Assembly: GCF_001654495.1 (NCBI RefSeq)
Contig: NZ_CP015849.1
Coordinates: 5,993,001-6,057,000 of the forward strand
Length of the DNA stretch: 64,000 nucleotides
DNA from: Streptomyces sp. SAT1
GTDB lineage: Bacteria; Actinomycetota; Actinomycetes; Streptomycetales; Streptomycetaceae
Reading direction: 5' to 3'
Position 1 is the first letter of the stretch, and each line of letters starts with the position of its first letter. Under the pieces are notes generated by a model. The model was not told the DNA's origin. It saw only the letters and a program-made list of their open reading frames with translations, and did no database searches. This document shows, piece after piece, positions 1 to 8,417 of the stretch. A program made the translations under genes and the position numbers.

Positions 1-254
1 GCGTACCGGTGCAGTCCGAAGCTCGCCACCACGTCCGGGCGGGCCGGGGTGCCGTAGTCCCGCAGGACCTGTGCGTCGTCCCAGGCCAGATACGCGTCCA
101 GGGCGTCGCCGCCCGCCGCGAGGGCCGCGGCCGACACCCAGGCGCCCCCGGCGGGGGCCTCGTCCGCCGGGCCGGTCTCCGTCACCGTGAAGGACGGGAG
201 GGCCTCGGTGAGGCGGGCGTAGGCGTCCGCCACGGCCGAAGGGTGCACAGGCAT
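1..254 (-). CDS. Probable (2Fe-2S)-binding ferric-siderophore reductase, N-terminal part only (runs off the left edge)
   Basis: The reverse strand is open from ATG at 254 to the window edge and gives 84 residues beginning MPVHPSAVADAYARL and reaching the segment WDDAQVLRDYGTPARPDVV. This start region matches my memory of actinobacterial FhuF-type (2Fe-2S) proteins, which reduce ferric siderophores in the cytoplasm. The diagnostic C-terminal cysteines lie outside the window, so the function is inferred. Support comes from a 15-bp perfect palindrome of iron-box type 40 bp upstream. No strong Shine-Dalgarno sequence is visible before the ATG. Confidence 0.55.
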   Translation of the reverse strand, partial: MPVHPSAVADAYARLTEALPSFTVTETGPADEAPAGGAWVSAAALAAGGDALDAYLAWDDAQVLRDYGTPARPDVVASFGLHRY

Positions 255-292
255 GCGGGACCGCCGATCAGCGTTCGAAGGGCTGCTGGGTG

Positions 293-311
293 AGAGGTAA
301 GCCTTACCTTA
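293..311. promoter_or_regulatory. Iron box (DmdR/IdeR-type operator)
   Basis: AGGTAAG-C-CTTACCT at 295-309 is a perfect inverted repeat with one central base. It has the same spacing as the DmdR/IdeR iron box (AGGTTAG-G-CTCACCT core), and 13 of 19 positions match that consensus over 293-311. It lies between the reductase-like gene on the minus strand and the GntR gene on the plus strand, so the reductase-like gene is probably iron-repressed. Binding is inferred. Confidence 0.65.
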
Positions 312-449
312 CTCAACTTCTCCGGAATGTGAACCCTCGGCCCCTTGCGCCTAAGGTGCCTTGACGGACGAGTGACAACTCGTCGTCCTGAATCGCGTCA
401 TATGGCCTCATGCCAGGGCGGAACAGACGAGCGGACCCGGAGGAGGACC

Positions 450-1145
450 GTGGAGCAGGGCATACCGGCCCCCGCCGGGGCGGGAATCTCGCGCACGGTA
501 CCGGCGGTACCGGCGCCACGGGAGGTGCGGCGCGCCTCCGTGCGCGGACAGGTCCTCGACGCGCTGCGCACGGCCCTGGTGACGGGGGAGCTGCGGCCCG
601 GCGAGCTGTACTCGGCGCCCGCGCTCGGCGAACGGCTCGGGGTGTCGGCGACCCCGGTGCGCGAGGCGATGCAGCAGCTCACACTGGAGGGCGCCGTCGA
701 GGTGGTGCCCAACCGCGGCTTCCGCGTGGTGGAGCGCGACGCCCGCGAGGCCGCCGAGCTGGCCGAGGTACGGGCCCTGGTCGAGGTGCCCGTGCTGCTC
801 CGGCTGGCCCGCACCGTGCCCGCCGGACGCTGGGCCGGGCTGCGCCCGCTGGCCGAGGCCACCGTCCGGGCCGCGTCCTCGGGCAGCCCGGCCGCCTACG
901 CCGAGGCCGACCACGCCTTCCACGGCGCCGTACTGGCCCTGTCCGGCAACGAACAGCTCGTCCGCGTCGCCGGCGACCTGCACCGGCGGGCCCAGTGGCC
1001 GCCGCCCGGCGCCCTCGCGCGCGCCGCCCGCGCCGGTCTGGTCGCCGACGCCGCCGAGCACGGCGCCCTCCTGGACGCCCTGATCGCCCGCGACGGCGCC
1101 GCGGTCCGCGCCCTGGTGGACGCCCACTTCGCCACCCCCGGCTGA
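450..1145 (+). CDS. GntR-family (FadR/FCD) transcriptional regulator
   Basis: A 231-residue protein with an N-terminal winged helix-turn-helix (about residues 28-92, including LGERLGVSATPVREAMQQL) and a C-terminal all-helical FCD domain. The FCD part has the usual acidic/His pattern (ADHAFHG near 150, EHGALLDAL near 200, DAHF at the end). FadR-type regulators are ligand-responsive dimers, usually of a nearby catabolic operon. GTG at 450 is chosen because a perfect AGGAGG lies just before it (441-446). An in-frame ATG at 402 has no such site. The effector and target are unknown. It is convergent with the TPR gene. Confidence 0.85.
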   Translation: MEQGIPAPAGAGISRTVPAVPAPREVRRASVRGQVLDALRTALVTGELRPGELYSAPALGERLGVSATPVREAMQQLTLEGAVEVVPNRGFRVVERDAREAAELAEVRALVEVPVLLRLARTVPAGRWAGLRPLAEATVRAASSGSPAAYAEADHAFHGAVLALSGNEQLVRVAGDLHRRAQWPPPGALARAARAGLVADAAEHGALLDALIARDGAAVRALVDAHFATPG

Positions 1146-1166
1146 CCGGCGCGGACCGGGCGCCCG

Positions 1167-1280
1167 CGCTCGCCGGGCGGTCCCGCGCTCGCCGGGCGGT
1201 CCCGTGCCCGCCGGATGGTCCCGCGTTCGCTGGATGGTCCCGTGCTCCCCGGATGGGCCCGCGCCCGCCGGATCGGGCCG
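1167..1280. repeat. Six degenerate 19-bp tandem repeats
   Basis: The unit CGCTCGCCGGGCGGTCCCG occurs at 1167 and 1186. Diverging copies follow at 1205, 1224, 1243 and 1262, each exactly 19 bp. The array fills the gap between two convergent genes and begins about 20 bp after the GntR stop. Each copy carries GGTCCCG or GGGCCCG at its 3' end. It is non-coding as far as I can see, and it may act as a termination zone or be simple slippage product. Confidence 0.75.
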
Positions 1281-1293
1281 TGGCCCCGGGGGA

Positions 1294-2073
1294 TCAGGCC
1301 GTGGCCGCGCCCGGTGGTGGGGCGAGCTGCCGGGACAGCCAGGTGGGCACGCCGCCCAGCAGGCGGAACAGCCGGCGGGCCTCCTCGCGCAGCCGGGACG
1401 CCTCGGGCTCCTCCTCGGTGTCGGCCAGGGAGACCAGGGCGGGGGCGGTGCCGACCAGGTAGCCCAGTTCCTCGCGGATCCGCAGGGACTCGGCGAACCC
1501 GTGCCGGGCCTCGGCCAACTCGCCCTCGCGCAGGGCGAGTCCGGCCAGATGGCGCCAGGTGAAGGAGAGCAGCAGCGGGTCGGGCCGGGCGGTGGCGCCC
1601 GCGTGGGCGCGGCGGTAGGCGGCGCGCGCGGCCTGCGCGGAGCGGGTCAGGTTCTCCGCGATCAGCCCGCGCCGGAAGTCCAGCAGCGCCCGCCCCGCCC
1701 CGCCCGGCTCGATCAGCGCGGCGGCCCGGCCGAGCGCCGAGCGCGCCTCGTCGGCCCGGTCCCGTACGCCGTGCAGCGTCGCGGAGTAGGCCAAGTACCC
1801 GCGTTCACAAGCGGCGGCGCCGCGCTCCTCGTCGGAGTGGGCCAGCGCCTCCGCGGTGCGCAGCGCGTCCTCGGCCTCCTCCCAGCCCGCCTCGGTGTAC
1901 AGGCAGCGCTCCACCAGCAGCACGGTGCGCTGGAGCGCTGCGGCGGCGGTGCCCACCGGCAGCAGCGCGGCCGCGTCGGCCCAGCACGCGCGTGAGCGCA
2001 GCCGCCATACCGCGGTCTGGAGTGGATCGTCACCAGCGGTCGTTCCGTTACCAGACATGGCGGTATGCGCCAC
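1294..2073 (-). CDS. Tetratricopeptide-like helical protein of unknown function
   Basis: A 259-residue soluble protein made almost entirely of amphipathic Ala/Leu/Arg-rich helices with TPR-like spacing (for example YTEAGWEEAEDALRTAEALAHS and FAESLRIREELGYLVG). No enzymatic motif, signal peptide or membrane segment is visible. GTG at 2073 is favoured because GGGGAGGG lies five bases upstream; ATG at 2058 is an alternative. Such proteins normally act as protein-binding scaffolds. It lies next to the PucR gene on the same strand, but nothing ties it to purine metabolism. Confidence 0.7.
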   Translation of the reverse strand: MAHTAMSGNGTTAGDDPLQTAVWRLRSRACWADAAALLPVGTAAAALQRTVLLVERCLYTEAGWEEAEDALRTAEALAHSDEERGAAACERGYLAYSATLHGVRDRADEARSALGRAAALIEPGGAGRALLDFRRGLIAENLTRSAQAARAAYRRAHAGATARPDPLLLSFTWRHLAGLALREGELAEARHGFAESLRIREELGYLVGTAPALVSLADTEEEPEASRLREEARRLFRLLGGVPTWLSRQLAPPPGAATA

Positions 2074-2224
2074 GTTGCCCTCCCCGAGCACGCCTTCGAG
2101 CCTTGAGTGGTGGCCGCATCTCAGCATGGATCCGGCGGCCCGGCCAAGGGGGCGGGTGAAGGATTTCACAAAGTCGTGGGACGGTGGCCGGTACGCGCCA
2201 CCGGCGGCGGCCCGCGCGCCGGCC

Positions 2225-3898
2225 TCAGCTCATGCGCAGGGCCAGGAAGAAGTCCAGCTTGTCCTCCAGGCGCGACAGGTCACGGCCCGTCAACTGCTCG
2301 ATCCGCCCGACCCGGTAGCGCAGCGTGTTGACGTGCAGGTGGAGCCGGGTCGCGCAGCGCGTCCAGGAGCCGTCGCAGTCGAGGAACGCCTCCAGGGTCG
2401 GGATCAGCTCCGCGCGGTGCCTGCGGTCGTAGTCGCGCAGCGGGTCCAGCAGCCGCGCGGTGAAGGCGCGGCGCACGTCGTCCGGGACGAACGGCAGCAG
2501 CAGCACGTGCGAGGCCAGCTCCTGGTGCCCGGCCGCGCAGACCCGGCCGGGGCGGGCCGCCGCGACCCGGCGGGCGTGCCGGGCCTCCTCCAGGGCGCCG
2601 CGCAGCCCCTCGGCGGAGTGCACGGCCGCGCTGACGCCGAGGGTGAGCCGCCCGTCGTCGTCCAGACCGGCGGCCAGCGGGTCCCGTACGGAGCGCAGCA
2701 GCGCGTCGGCGAGGATCCCGGCCCCCGGGCCTTCCTGCTCGGCGGGGACGGCGGGGAGCGGCACCAGGGCGATGGCCTCGCCGCCGCTGTGCGCGACGGC
2801 TATCCGGTCGGACGGCTCGGGGCCGGTGCTGAGCGGGTCGACCAGGATCTCCTCCAGCAGGGACTGGGCGATGGGGCCGCTCTCCTCGCCGCGGCCGTCC
2901 CACTCGACGCGGGCCACCACGACCTGCCAGTGCGGGGCCGAGCCGAGGCCGGGCAGCAGCACCGGCGCGGCCACCCGCAGCCGCGCGGCGATCTCGGCGG
3001 GCGGCGCGCCGCTCTGCACCAGCTCGAGCACTTCCTGCGCGAGCCGTCGGCGCACCGTGCGCGCCGCGTCCCGCCGGTCCCGCTCGACCGCGATCAGCTG
3101 GGTGACGCCCTGGAGGAGGTCGAGCCGCTCCTCGGCCCAGTCGCCGGCGTCCGCCTCGACGGCCAGCAGCCAGTCCGACAGCACCGTCTCGCGCACGTCC
3201 CGTCCGGCCTGCGGGGCGCGCCCGCCGCCGCGGATGGGGAACAGCGAGTACGTCGTGCCCTCCAGCGTGACCCGGTGCGGTCCGCGCCGTCCGGTGCGGG
3301 CGGCCGCCAGCTGCCCGGCGGCCAGCGTCCGGCAGGTCTGCGGGGGCAGCGCGGGCCCGCCGACCTTGGGGCCGGCGATCAGCCGTCCGGCGGGGGAGAG
3401 CAGCCAGGCCCGCAGGTCCAGGTCGGAGCCGAGCAGGTCGAGGACCACGTCCGGGCCGCCGCCCGCCGGTCCCGCGGTCATCATCCGGCGGTGCCGGTCC
3501 ACCACGGCCGCGAGATCGCCCGCGCGCTCGCCGGAGACCTGCCGCACCACGTGCTCGGTGATCGTCGCGAACGCCACCGACTCGTGCACCGCGAACAGCG
3601 GCAGCCGGTGCCGGGCGCAGGCCAGCACCAGGTCCTCGGGCACCTCGCCCAGCTCGGCCTCGCCCGCGGCCAGCGCGGCGACCTGGGCCTGCACCAGGGT
3701 GCGGACGAACGGCTCGGCGTCGGCGGCGTCCCGGCGCCAGGCCAGGCCCGTCAGCACCAGCTCGCCGCCGGAGAGGTAGCGGCTCGGATCGCGCAGGTCG
3801 GTGGTCATCACACCGCGGACGGTGCGGTCCAGCTCCTCCTCGCCGCCGAGCAGTTTCAGGCCCAGCGCGTCGGTGTCCAGCAGTGCGCGCAGCCGCAT
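2225..3898 (-). CDS. pucR: PucR-family transcriptional regulator of purine catabolism
   Basis: A 557-residue regulator with the PucR architecture. An N-terminal PucR sensor domain covers about residues 8-130, a central GGDEF-like region about 290-420, and the C-terminal PucR-type helix-turn-helix about 490-545 (CATRLHLHVNTLRYRVGRIEQLTG). Family members activate purine-degradation genes in response to pathway intermediates. It is transcribed away from the xanthine dehydrogenase operon across a 347-bp divergent region that holds matching inverted motifs, which makes that operon its likely target. The symbol follows family and context; the effector has not been shown here. Confidence 0.85.
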   Translation of the reverse strand: MRLRALLDTDALGLKLLGGEEELDRTVRGVMTTDLRDPSRYLSGGELVLTGLAWRRDAADAEPFVRTLVQAQVAALAAGEAELGEVPEDLVLACARHRLPLFAVHESVAFATITEHVVRQVSGERAGDLAAVVDRHRRMMTAGPAGGGPDVVLDLLGSDLDLRAWLLSPAGRLIAGPKVGGPALPPQTCRTLAAGQLAAARTGRRGPHRVTLEGTTYSLFPIRGGGRAPQAGRDVRETVLSDWLLAVEADAGDWAEERLDLLQGVTQLIAVERDRRDAARTVRRRLAQEVLELVQSGAPPAEIAARLRVAAPVLLPGLGSAPHWQVVVARVEWDGRGEESGPIAQSLLEEILVDPLSTGPEPSDRIAVAHSGGEAIALVPLPAVPAEQEGPGAGILADALLRSVRDPLAAGLDDDGRLTLGVSAAVHSAEGLRGALEEARHARRVAAARPGRVCAAGHQELASHVLLLPFVPDDVRRAFTARLLDPLRDYDRRHRAELIPTLEAFLDCDGSWTRCATRLHLHVNTLRYRVGRIEQLTGRDLSRLEDKLDFFLALRMS

Positions 3899-4245
3899 GT
3901 CTCGTCGCCGCCGTTCTCTTGTCTCGAAATCTATGATGGATCTTGTGGGCGAGGGGTCCGCCCGATGGCCGGCCGGCGACTCGGCCGCTGGTGGGGCCCC
4001 GCCGGGCCGTGACCTCTGTTTCCCGGGGGAAACGAAGATGCGGGTGACGGCCTTCGTTCATACGAATCTACAAGATGCATCCTGCGGCCAGCCAAACCCT
4101 TCATGGTTTCGGTGACTGACCCCGCCGGAGTACTCGGTTGTGTACTGACTCCACTCCACGTGAACAGCACATGAACGAGCCTGGCCCGCCGCACACGGAT
4201 TGGCTCAATCTGTACGACCTTCCGAGACGAAGAAGAGAGCCGGTC
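3899..4245. promoter_or_regulatory. Divergent pucR / xanthine dehydrogenase control region with inverted motifs
   Basis: This 347-bp gap holds no gene. It contains ACAAGATGCATC at 4070-4081 and, on the opposite strand, ACAAGATCCATC at 3946-3935, matching at 11 of 12 positions and pointing outward toward the two genes. Between them, GTTTCCC-GG-GGGAAAC at 4018-4033 is a perfect 7-bp inverted repeat. A weaker AAACC...GGTTT pair is at 4094-4109. The layout suggests paired operators or mirrored promoter elements for PucR, which is an inference. Confidence 0.5.
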
Positions 4246-5136
4246 ATGGACTTCCTTCGCCCCGCCAGCTGGGAGGAGGCGCTCGCCGCGAAGGCCGAGC
4301 ACCCCACCGCTGTACCGATCGCGGGCGGCACCGACGTGATGGTCGAGATCAACTTCGACCACCGCCGGCCCGAGTGCCTCCTCGACCTCAACCGCATCGG
4401 AGACCTCTACGAGTGGGAGGTCGGCGAGGACAGCGTGCGGCTGGGGGCCTCGGTGCCCTACACCAGCATCATGGACAGTCTCCGTGCCGAGCTGCCCGGC
4501 CTGGCGCTCGCCTCGCACACGGTGGCCTCCCCGCAGATCCGCAACCGCGGCGGCGTCGGCGGCAACCTCGGCACGGCCTCTCCCGCCGGTGACGCCCACC
4601 CCGCCCTGCTCGCCGCGGGCGCCGAGGTCGAGGCCGAGTCGGTGCGCGGCACCCGCCGCATCCCGATCGACGAGTTCTACACCGGCGTCAAGCGCAACGC
4701 CCTCGCGCCGGACGAGCTGATCCGCGCGGTGCACATCAAGAAGGCGGACGGCCCGCAGCAGTACTCCAAGGTCGGCACCCGCAACGCCATGGTCATCGCG
4801 GTCTGCGCCTTCGGCATCGCCCTGCACCCCGGGACCCGCACCGTCCGCACCGGCATCGGCTCGGCCGCCCCCACCCCGGTGCGGGCCGCCGCCGCCGAGG
4901 AGTTCCTGGCCGCGGCCCTGGAGGAGGGCGGCTTCTGGGACAACGGGAAGATCATCACTCCGTCGGTGGCCAAGCAGTTCGCCGAGCTGTGCGCCGCCGC
5001 CTGCAACCCGATCGACGACGTCCGGGGCACCGCGAGCTACCGCCGCCACGCGGTCGGCGTGATGGCCCGCCGGACACTCACCTGGACCTGGGAGTCGTAC
5101 CGCGGCACCCGCCGCGCCACCGAGGGAGCTGCGTGA
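4246..5136 (+). CDS. Xanthine dehydrogenase family FAD-binding subunit
   Basis: A 296-residue FAD subunit of the xanthine dehydrogenase/CO dehydrogenase flavoprotein family. Both pyrophosphate-binding loops are present: AGGTDVMVEIN near residues 26-36 and GGVGGNLGTASPAGD near 102-116, with the C-terminal CO dehydrogenase flavoprotein domain after them. It would carry electrons from the iron-sulfur subunit to NAD or another acceptor. ATG at 4246 follows GAAGAAGAGAG; a longer in-frame reading from 4138 would intrude into the promoter region. Its stop overlaps the next start (TGATG). Confidence 0.92.
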   Translation: MDFLRPASWEEALAAKAEHPTAVPIAGGTDVMVEINFDHRRPECLLDLNRIGDLYEWEVGEDSVRLGASVPYTSIMDSLRAELPGLALASHTVASPQIRNRGGVGGNLGTASPAGDAHPALLAAGAEVEAESVRGTRRIPIDEFYTGVKRNALAPDELIRAVHIKKADGPQQYSKVGTRNAMVIAVCAFGIALHPGTRTVRTGIGSAAPTPVRAAAAEEFLAAALEEGGFWDNGKIITPSVAKQFAELCAAACNPIDDVRGTASYRRHAVGVMARRTLTWTWESYRGTRRATEGAA

Positions 5137-5720
5137 TGCGCGTCAACTTCACCGTCAACGGACGCCCGCAGGAGGCCGACGACGTCTGGGAGGGCGAGTC
5201 GCTGCTCTACGTGCTGCGCGAGCGCCTGGGCCTGCCCGGCTCCAAGAACGCCTGCGAACAGGGCGAGTGCGGCTCGTGCACGGTGCGCCTGGACGGCGTG
5301 CCGGTGTGCTCCTGCCTGGTCGCGGCCGGACAGGTGCAGGGCCGCGAGGTCGTGACCGTCGAGGGCCTGGCGGACTTCGCCCGGCAGCGCGCCGAGGGCG
5401 CCGGCTGCGCGAGCGGCGCCTGCGGCACCTCGCTGGACGAGGCCAAGGGCTGGCGCGCCCAGGGCAACGACTCGCAGACCGGCGAGGGCACCGAACTGTC
5501 CCCGGTGCAGCAGGCGTTCATCGACGCGGGCGCCGTCCAGTGCGGCTTCTGCACGCCCGGCCTGCTGGTCGCCGCCGACGAGATGCTCGAACGCAACGCC
5601 AACCCGACCGACGCGGACATCCGCGAGGCGCTGTCGGGCAACCTGTGCCGCTGCACGGGCTACGAGAAGATCATGGACGCGGTGCGCCTGGCGGCCGCCC
5701 GCCAGTCCGAGGGGGTCTGA
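5136..5720 (+). CDS. Xanthine dehydrogenase family (2Fe-2S) iron-sulfur subunit
   Basis: A 194-residue protein with an N-terminal plant-type ferredoxin domain (Cys40, Cys45, Cys48 and Cys58/60) and a C-terminal [2Fe-2S]-binding helical domain (Cys136, Cys139, Cys171, Cys173 in CGFC and CRC). It passes electrons from the molybdenum centre to the FAD subunit. It is about 30 residues longer than the usual ~160, because of an insert at roughly 84-120 rich in Gly/Ala/Gln with two extra cysteines (91 and 96). The start overlaps the FAD-subunit stop and the stop lies two bases before the large subunit, so the three are translationally coupled. Confidence 0.92.
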   Translation: MRVNFTVNGRPQEADDVWEGESLLYVLRERLGLPGSKNACEQGECGSCTVRLDGVPVCSCLVAAGQVQGREVVTVEGLADFARQRAEGAGCASGACGTSLDEAKGWRAQGNDSQTGEGTELSPVQQAFIDAGAVQCGFCTPGLLVAADEMLERNANPTDADIREALSGNLCRCTGYEKIMDAVRLAAARQSEGV

Positions 5721-5721
5721 C

Positions 5722-8151
5722 ATGACCACGGCCAACGGTGCTCCCACCAAACTCACCCAGGGCTACCGCACCAAGGGCGGTGTCGGCGAGTCCACGCTCC
5801 GGCCCGACGGCATCCTCAAGGTCACCGGCGAGTTCGCGTACTCGTCCGACATGTGGCACGAGGACATGCTCTGGGGCCAGATCCTGCGCTCCACCGTCGC
5901 GCACGCCGAGATCGTCTCCATCGACGTCTCCGAGGCGCTCGCCCTGGCCGGCGTGTACGCCGTGCTGACCTACGACGACCTGCCCGCCGAGACGAAGCAC
6001 TACGGCCTGGAGATCCAGGACACCCCGGTGCTCGCCCACGGCAAGGTGCGCCACCACGGCGAACCGGTCGCCATCGTGGCCGCCGACCACCCCGAGACCG
6101 CGCGGCGCGCCGCCGCCAAGATCAAGGTGGAGTACAAGGAACTGCCCGTCATCACCGACGAGGCCACCGCGACCGCCCCGGACGCCGTCCTCGTCCACGA
6201 GACGCGCGACGACCTCCCCCTAGGACCTCCGGCAGGCTCCGGTCCAGGGGGTGCCCCCATCATCGGCCACGTCCCGCACCCCAACATCGTGCACCGCCAG
6301 CCGATCGTGCGCGGCAATGCCGACGAGGCCGCGAAGAAGGCCGACTTCATCGTCGAGGGCGACTACTACTTCGGCATGCAGGACCAGGCGTTCCTCGGCC
6401 CGGAGTCGGGCCTCGCCGTGCCCGAGGAGGACGGCGGCGTCCACCTCTACGTCGCCACCCAGTGGCTCCACTCCGACCTGCGCCAGATCGCGCCCGTCCT
6501 CGGCCTGCCCGAGGACAAGGTCCGCATGACCCTGGCCGGCGTCGGCGGCGCCTTCGGCGGGCGCGAGGACCTGTCGATGCAGATCCACGCCTGTCTGCTG
6601 GCGCTGCGCACCGGCAAGCCCGTCAAGATCGTCTACAACCGGTTCGAGTCCTTCTTCGGGCACGTCCACCGCCACCCGGCCCGGCTGCACTACGAGCACG
6701 GCGCCACCAAGGACGGCAAGCTCACCCACATGAAGTGCCGGATCGTGCTGGACGGCGGCGCCTACGCCTCCGCCTCCCCGGCGGTCGTCGGCAACGCCTC
6801 CTCGCTGTCGGCGGGACCGTACGTCATCGACGACGTGGACATCGAGGCCATCGCCCTCTACACCAACAACCCGCCCTGCGGCGCCATGCGCGGCTTCGGC
6901 GCGGTCCAGGCGTGCTTCGCCTACGAGGCGCAGATGGACAAGCTCGCCGACAAGGTGGGCATGGACCGGGTGGAGTTCCGCCGGCTCAACGCCATGGAGC
7001 AGGGGACGATCATGCCGACCGGGCAGCCGGTCGACTCCCCGGCCCCGGTCGCCGAACTGCTGCGCCGCGTCAAGGCGATGCCGCTGCCGCCCGAGCGGCA
7101 GTGGGAGTCCAGCGAGGGCGCCGACGTGCGCCAGCTGCCCGGCGGACTGTCCAACACCACGCACGGCGAGGGCGTCGTCCGCGGTGTCGGCTACGCGGTC
7201 GGCATCAAGAACGTCGGCTTCTCCGAGGGCTTCGACGACTACTCCACCGCCAAGGTGCGCATGGAGGTGGTGGGCGGCGAGGCCGTCGCCACCGTGCACA
7301 CGGCCATGGCGGAGGTCGGCCAGGGCGGCGTCACCGTGCACGCCCAGATCGCCCGCACCGAGCTGGGCGTCACCCAGGTGACCATCCACCCGGCCGACAC
7401 CCAGGTCGGCTCGGCGGGTTCCACCTCGGCCTCCCGGCAGACGTACGTCACCGGCGGCGCCGTCAAGAACTCCTGCGAGCTGGTGCGCGAACGGGTCCTG
7501 GAGATCGGCCGGCGCAAGTTCGGCTCCTACCACCCCGCCTGGGCCACCGCCGAACTCCTGCTGGAGGGCGGCAAGGTGGTCACCGACGGCGGCGAGGTCC
7601 TCGCCGACCTGGCCGACGTCCTGGAGGACGAGGCCGTGGAGATCGAGGCGGAGTGGCGCCACCGGCCCACCGAGGCGTTCGACCTGCGCACCGGCCAGGG
7701 CAACGGCCATGTGCAGTACTCCTTCGCCGCGCACCGCGCCGTCGTCGAGGTCGACACCGAACTCGGCCTGGTCAAGGTCGTCGAACTGGCCTGCGCGCAG
7801 GACGTCGGCAAGGCGCTCAACCCGCTCTCCGTCATCGGGCAGATCCAGGGCGGCACCACCCAGGGCCTGGGCATCGCCATCATGGAGGAGATCATCGTCG
7901 ACCCCAAGACGGCGAAGGTCCGCAATCCCTCCTTCACGGACTACCTGCTCCCCACCATCCTCGACACCCCGACCATCCCGGTCGACGTGCTCGAACTCGC
8001 CGACGAGCACGCCCCGTACGGGCTGCGCGGCATCGGCGAGGCTCCCACCCTGTCGTCCACCCCGGCCGTCCTCGCGGCGATCCGGAACGCGACCGGTCTC
8101 GAACTCCCCCGCACCCCCGTCCGGCCCGAGCACCTGACCGGCCGGGCGTAG
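5722..8151 (+). CDS. Xanthine dehydrogenase molybdopterin-binding subunit
   Basis: An 809-residue molybdenum hydroxylase large subunit, the catalytic part that oxidises hypoxanthine/xanthine to urate. Visible family motifs include GVGGAFGGRED, the PPCGAMRGFGAVQ loop, GSTSASRQTYVTGG, and near the C-terminus GIGEAPT with the catalytic glutamate at about 773. N-terminal aldehyde oxidase a/b hammerhead and C-terminal molybdopterin domains are complete. An odd Pro/Gly-rich stretch near residues 165-180 is encoded by a strong DNA hairpin and includes the rare Leu codon CTA. The substrate assignment rests on the PucR, XdhC and permease neighbours. Confidence 0.93.
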   Translation: MTTANGAPTKLTQGYRTKGGVGESTLRPDGILKVTGEFAYSSDMWHEDMLWGQILRSTVAHAEIVSIDVSEALALAGVYAVLTYDDLPAETKHYGLEIQDTPVLAHGKVRHHGEPVAIVAADHPETARRAAAKIKVEYKELPVITDEATATAPDAVLVHETRDDLPLGPPAGSGPGGAPIIGHVPHPNIVHRQPIVRGNADEAAKKADFIVEGDYYFGMQDQAFLGPESGLAVPEEDGGVHLYVATQWLHSDLRQIAPVLGLPEDKVRMTLAGVGGAFGGREDLSMQIHACLLALRTGKPVKIVYNRFESFFGHVHRHPARLHYEHGATKDGKLTHMKCRIVLDGGAYASASPAVVGNASSLSAGPYVIDDVDIEAIALYTNNPPCGAMRGFGAVQACFAYEAQMDKLADKVGMDRVEFRRLNAMEQGTIMPTGQPVDSPAPVAELLRRVKAMPLPPERQWESSEGADVRQLPGGLSNTTHGEGVVRGVGYAVGIKNVGFSEGFDDYSTAKVRMEVVGGEAVATVHTAMAEVGQGGVTVHAQIARTELGVTQVTIHPADTQVGSAGSTSASRQTYVTGGAVKNSCELVRERVLEIGRRKFGSYHPAWATAELLLEGGKVVTDGGEVLADLADVLEDEAVEIEAEWRHRPTEAFDLRTGQGNGHVQYSFAAHRAVVEVDTELGLVKVVELACAQDVGKALNPLSVIGQIQGGTTQGLGIAIMEEIIVDPKTAKVRNPSFTDYLLPTILDTPTIPVDVLELADEHAPYGLRGIGEAPTLSSTPAVLAAIRNATGLELPRTPVRPEHLTGRA
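6216..6251 (+). repeat. REP-like hairpin inside the xanthine dehydrogenase large subunit
   Basis: CCCCCT-A-GGACC at 6216-6227 pairs with GGTCCAGGGGG at 6241-6251, giving an 11-bp stem with one bulged base and a 13-base loop. The reading frame runs straight through it (residues PLGPPAGSGPGGAP). It resembles Streptomyces intergenic palindromes and looks like an in-frame insertion. Confidence 0.5.
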
Positions 8152-8417
8152 GACTCCGGAACGGAGCGGCCGGGCCCACGGGTTCCGGCCGGCCCGGACC
8201 GGAGAACCGGCAGACCCTCCGGGCGGCGCACCGGAACGTCACACTTCCGCGCCGCCCGGAGCACTCCCCCCGCACCCCTTCGAGTTCCGCTCCGCTCGCG
8301 GCCCTTGAAGTACCAGCACCAGTTCGTCTCGGGCCGTCCCCCGGGCCGTCCATTCCCAAATCCCGTGCCCAGGAAGGGCTTTCACGGGTGCACCTATGAA
8401 CCTTGGGAGTTGGCCCC
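8152..8417. other. Gap before the purine permease; no gene seen
   Basis: These 266 bp separate the dehydrogenase operon from the permease. The first 60 bp contain short GC-rich inverted words (CCGGCC/GGCCGG) that may form a weak terminator. I see no convincing coding region. A Shine-Dalgarno-like GGGAG at 8406-8410 belongs to the permease. Confidence 0.4.

Noticed and set aside
9..293. Plus-strand open frame of 94 codons at the left edge
   Set aside because: It is antisense to the reductase-like gene, has no family resemblance, and crosses the iron-box promoter.
345..1462. Long overlapping open frames on both strands across the gntR region
   Set aside because: Arg/Pro/Gly-rich translations with codon third positions poor in G/C; they are shadows of the GntR and TPR genes.
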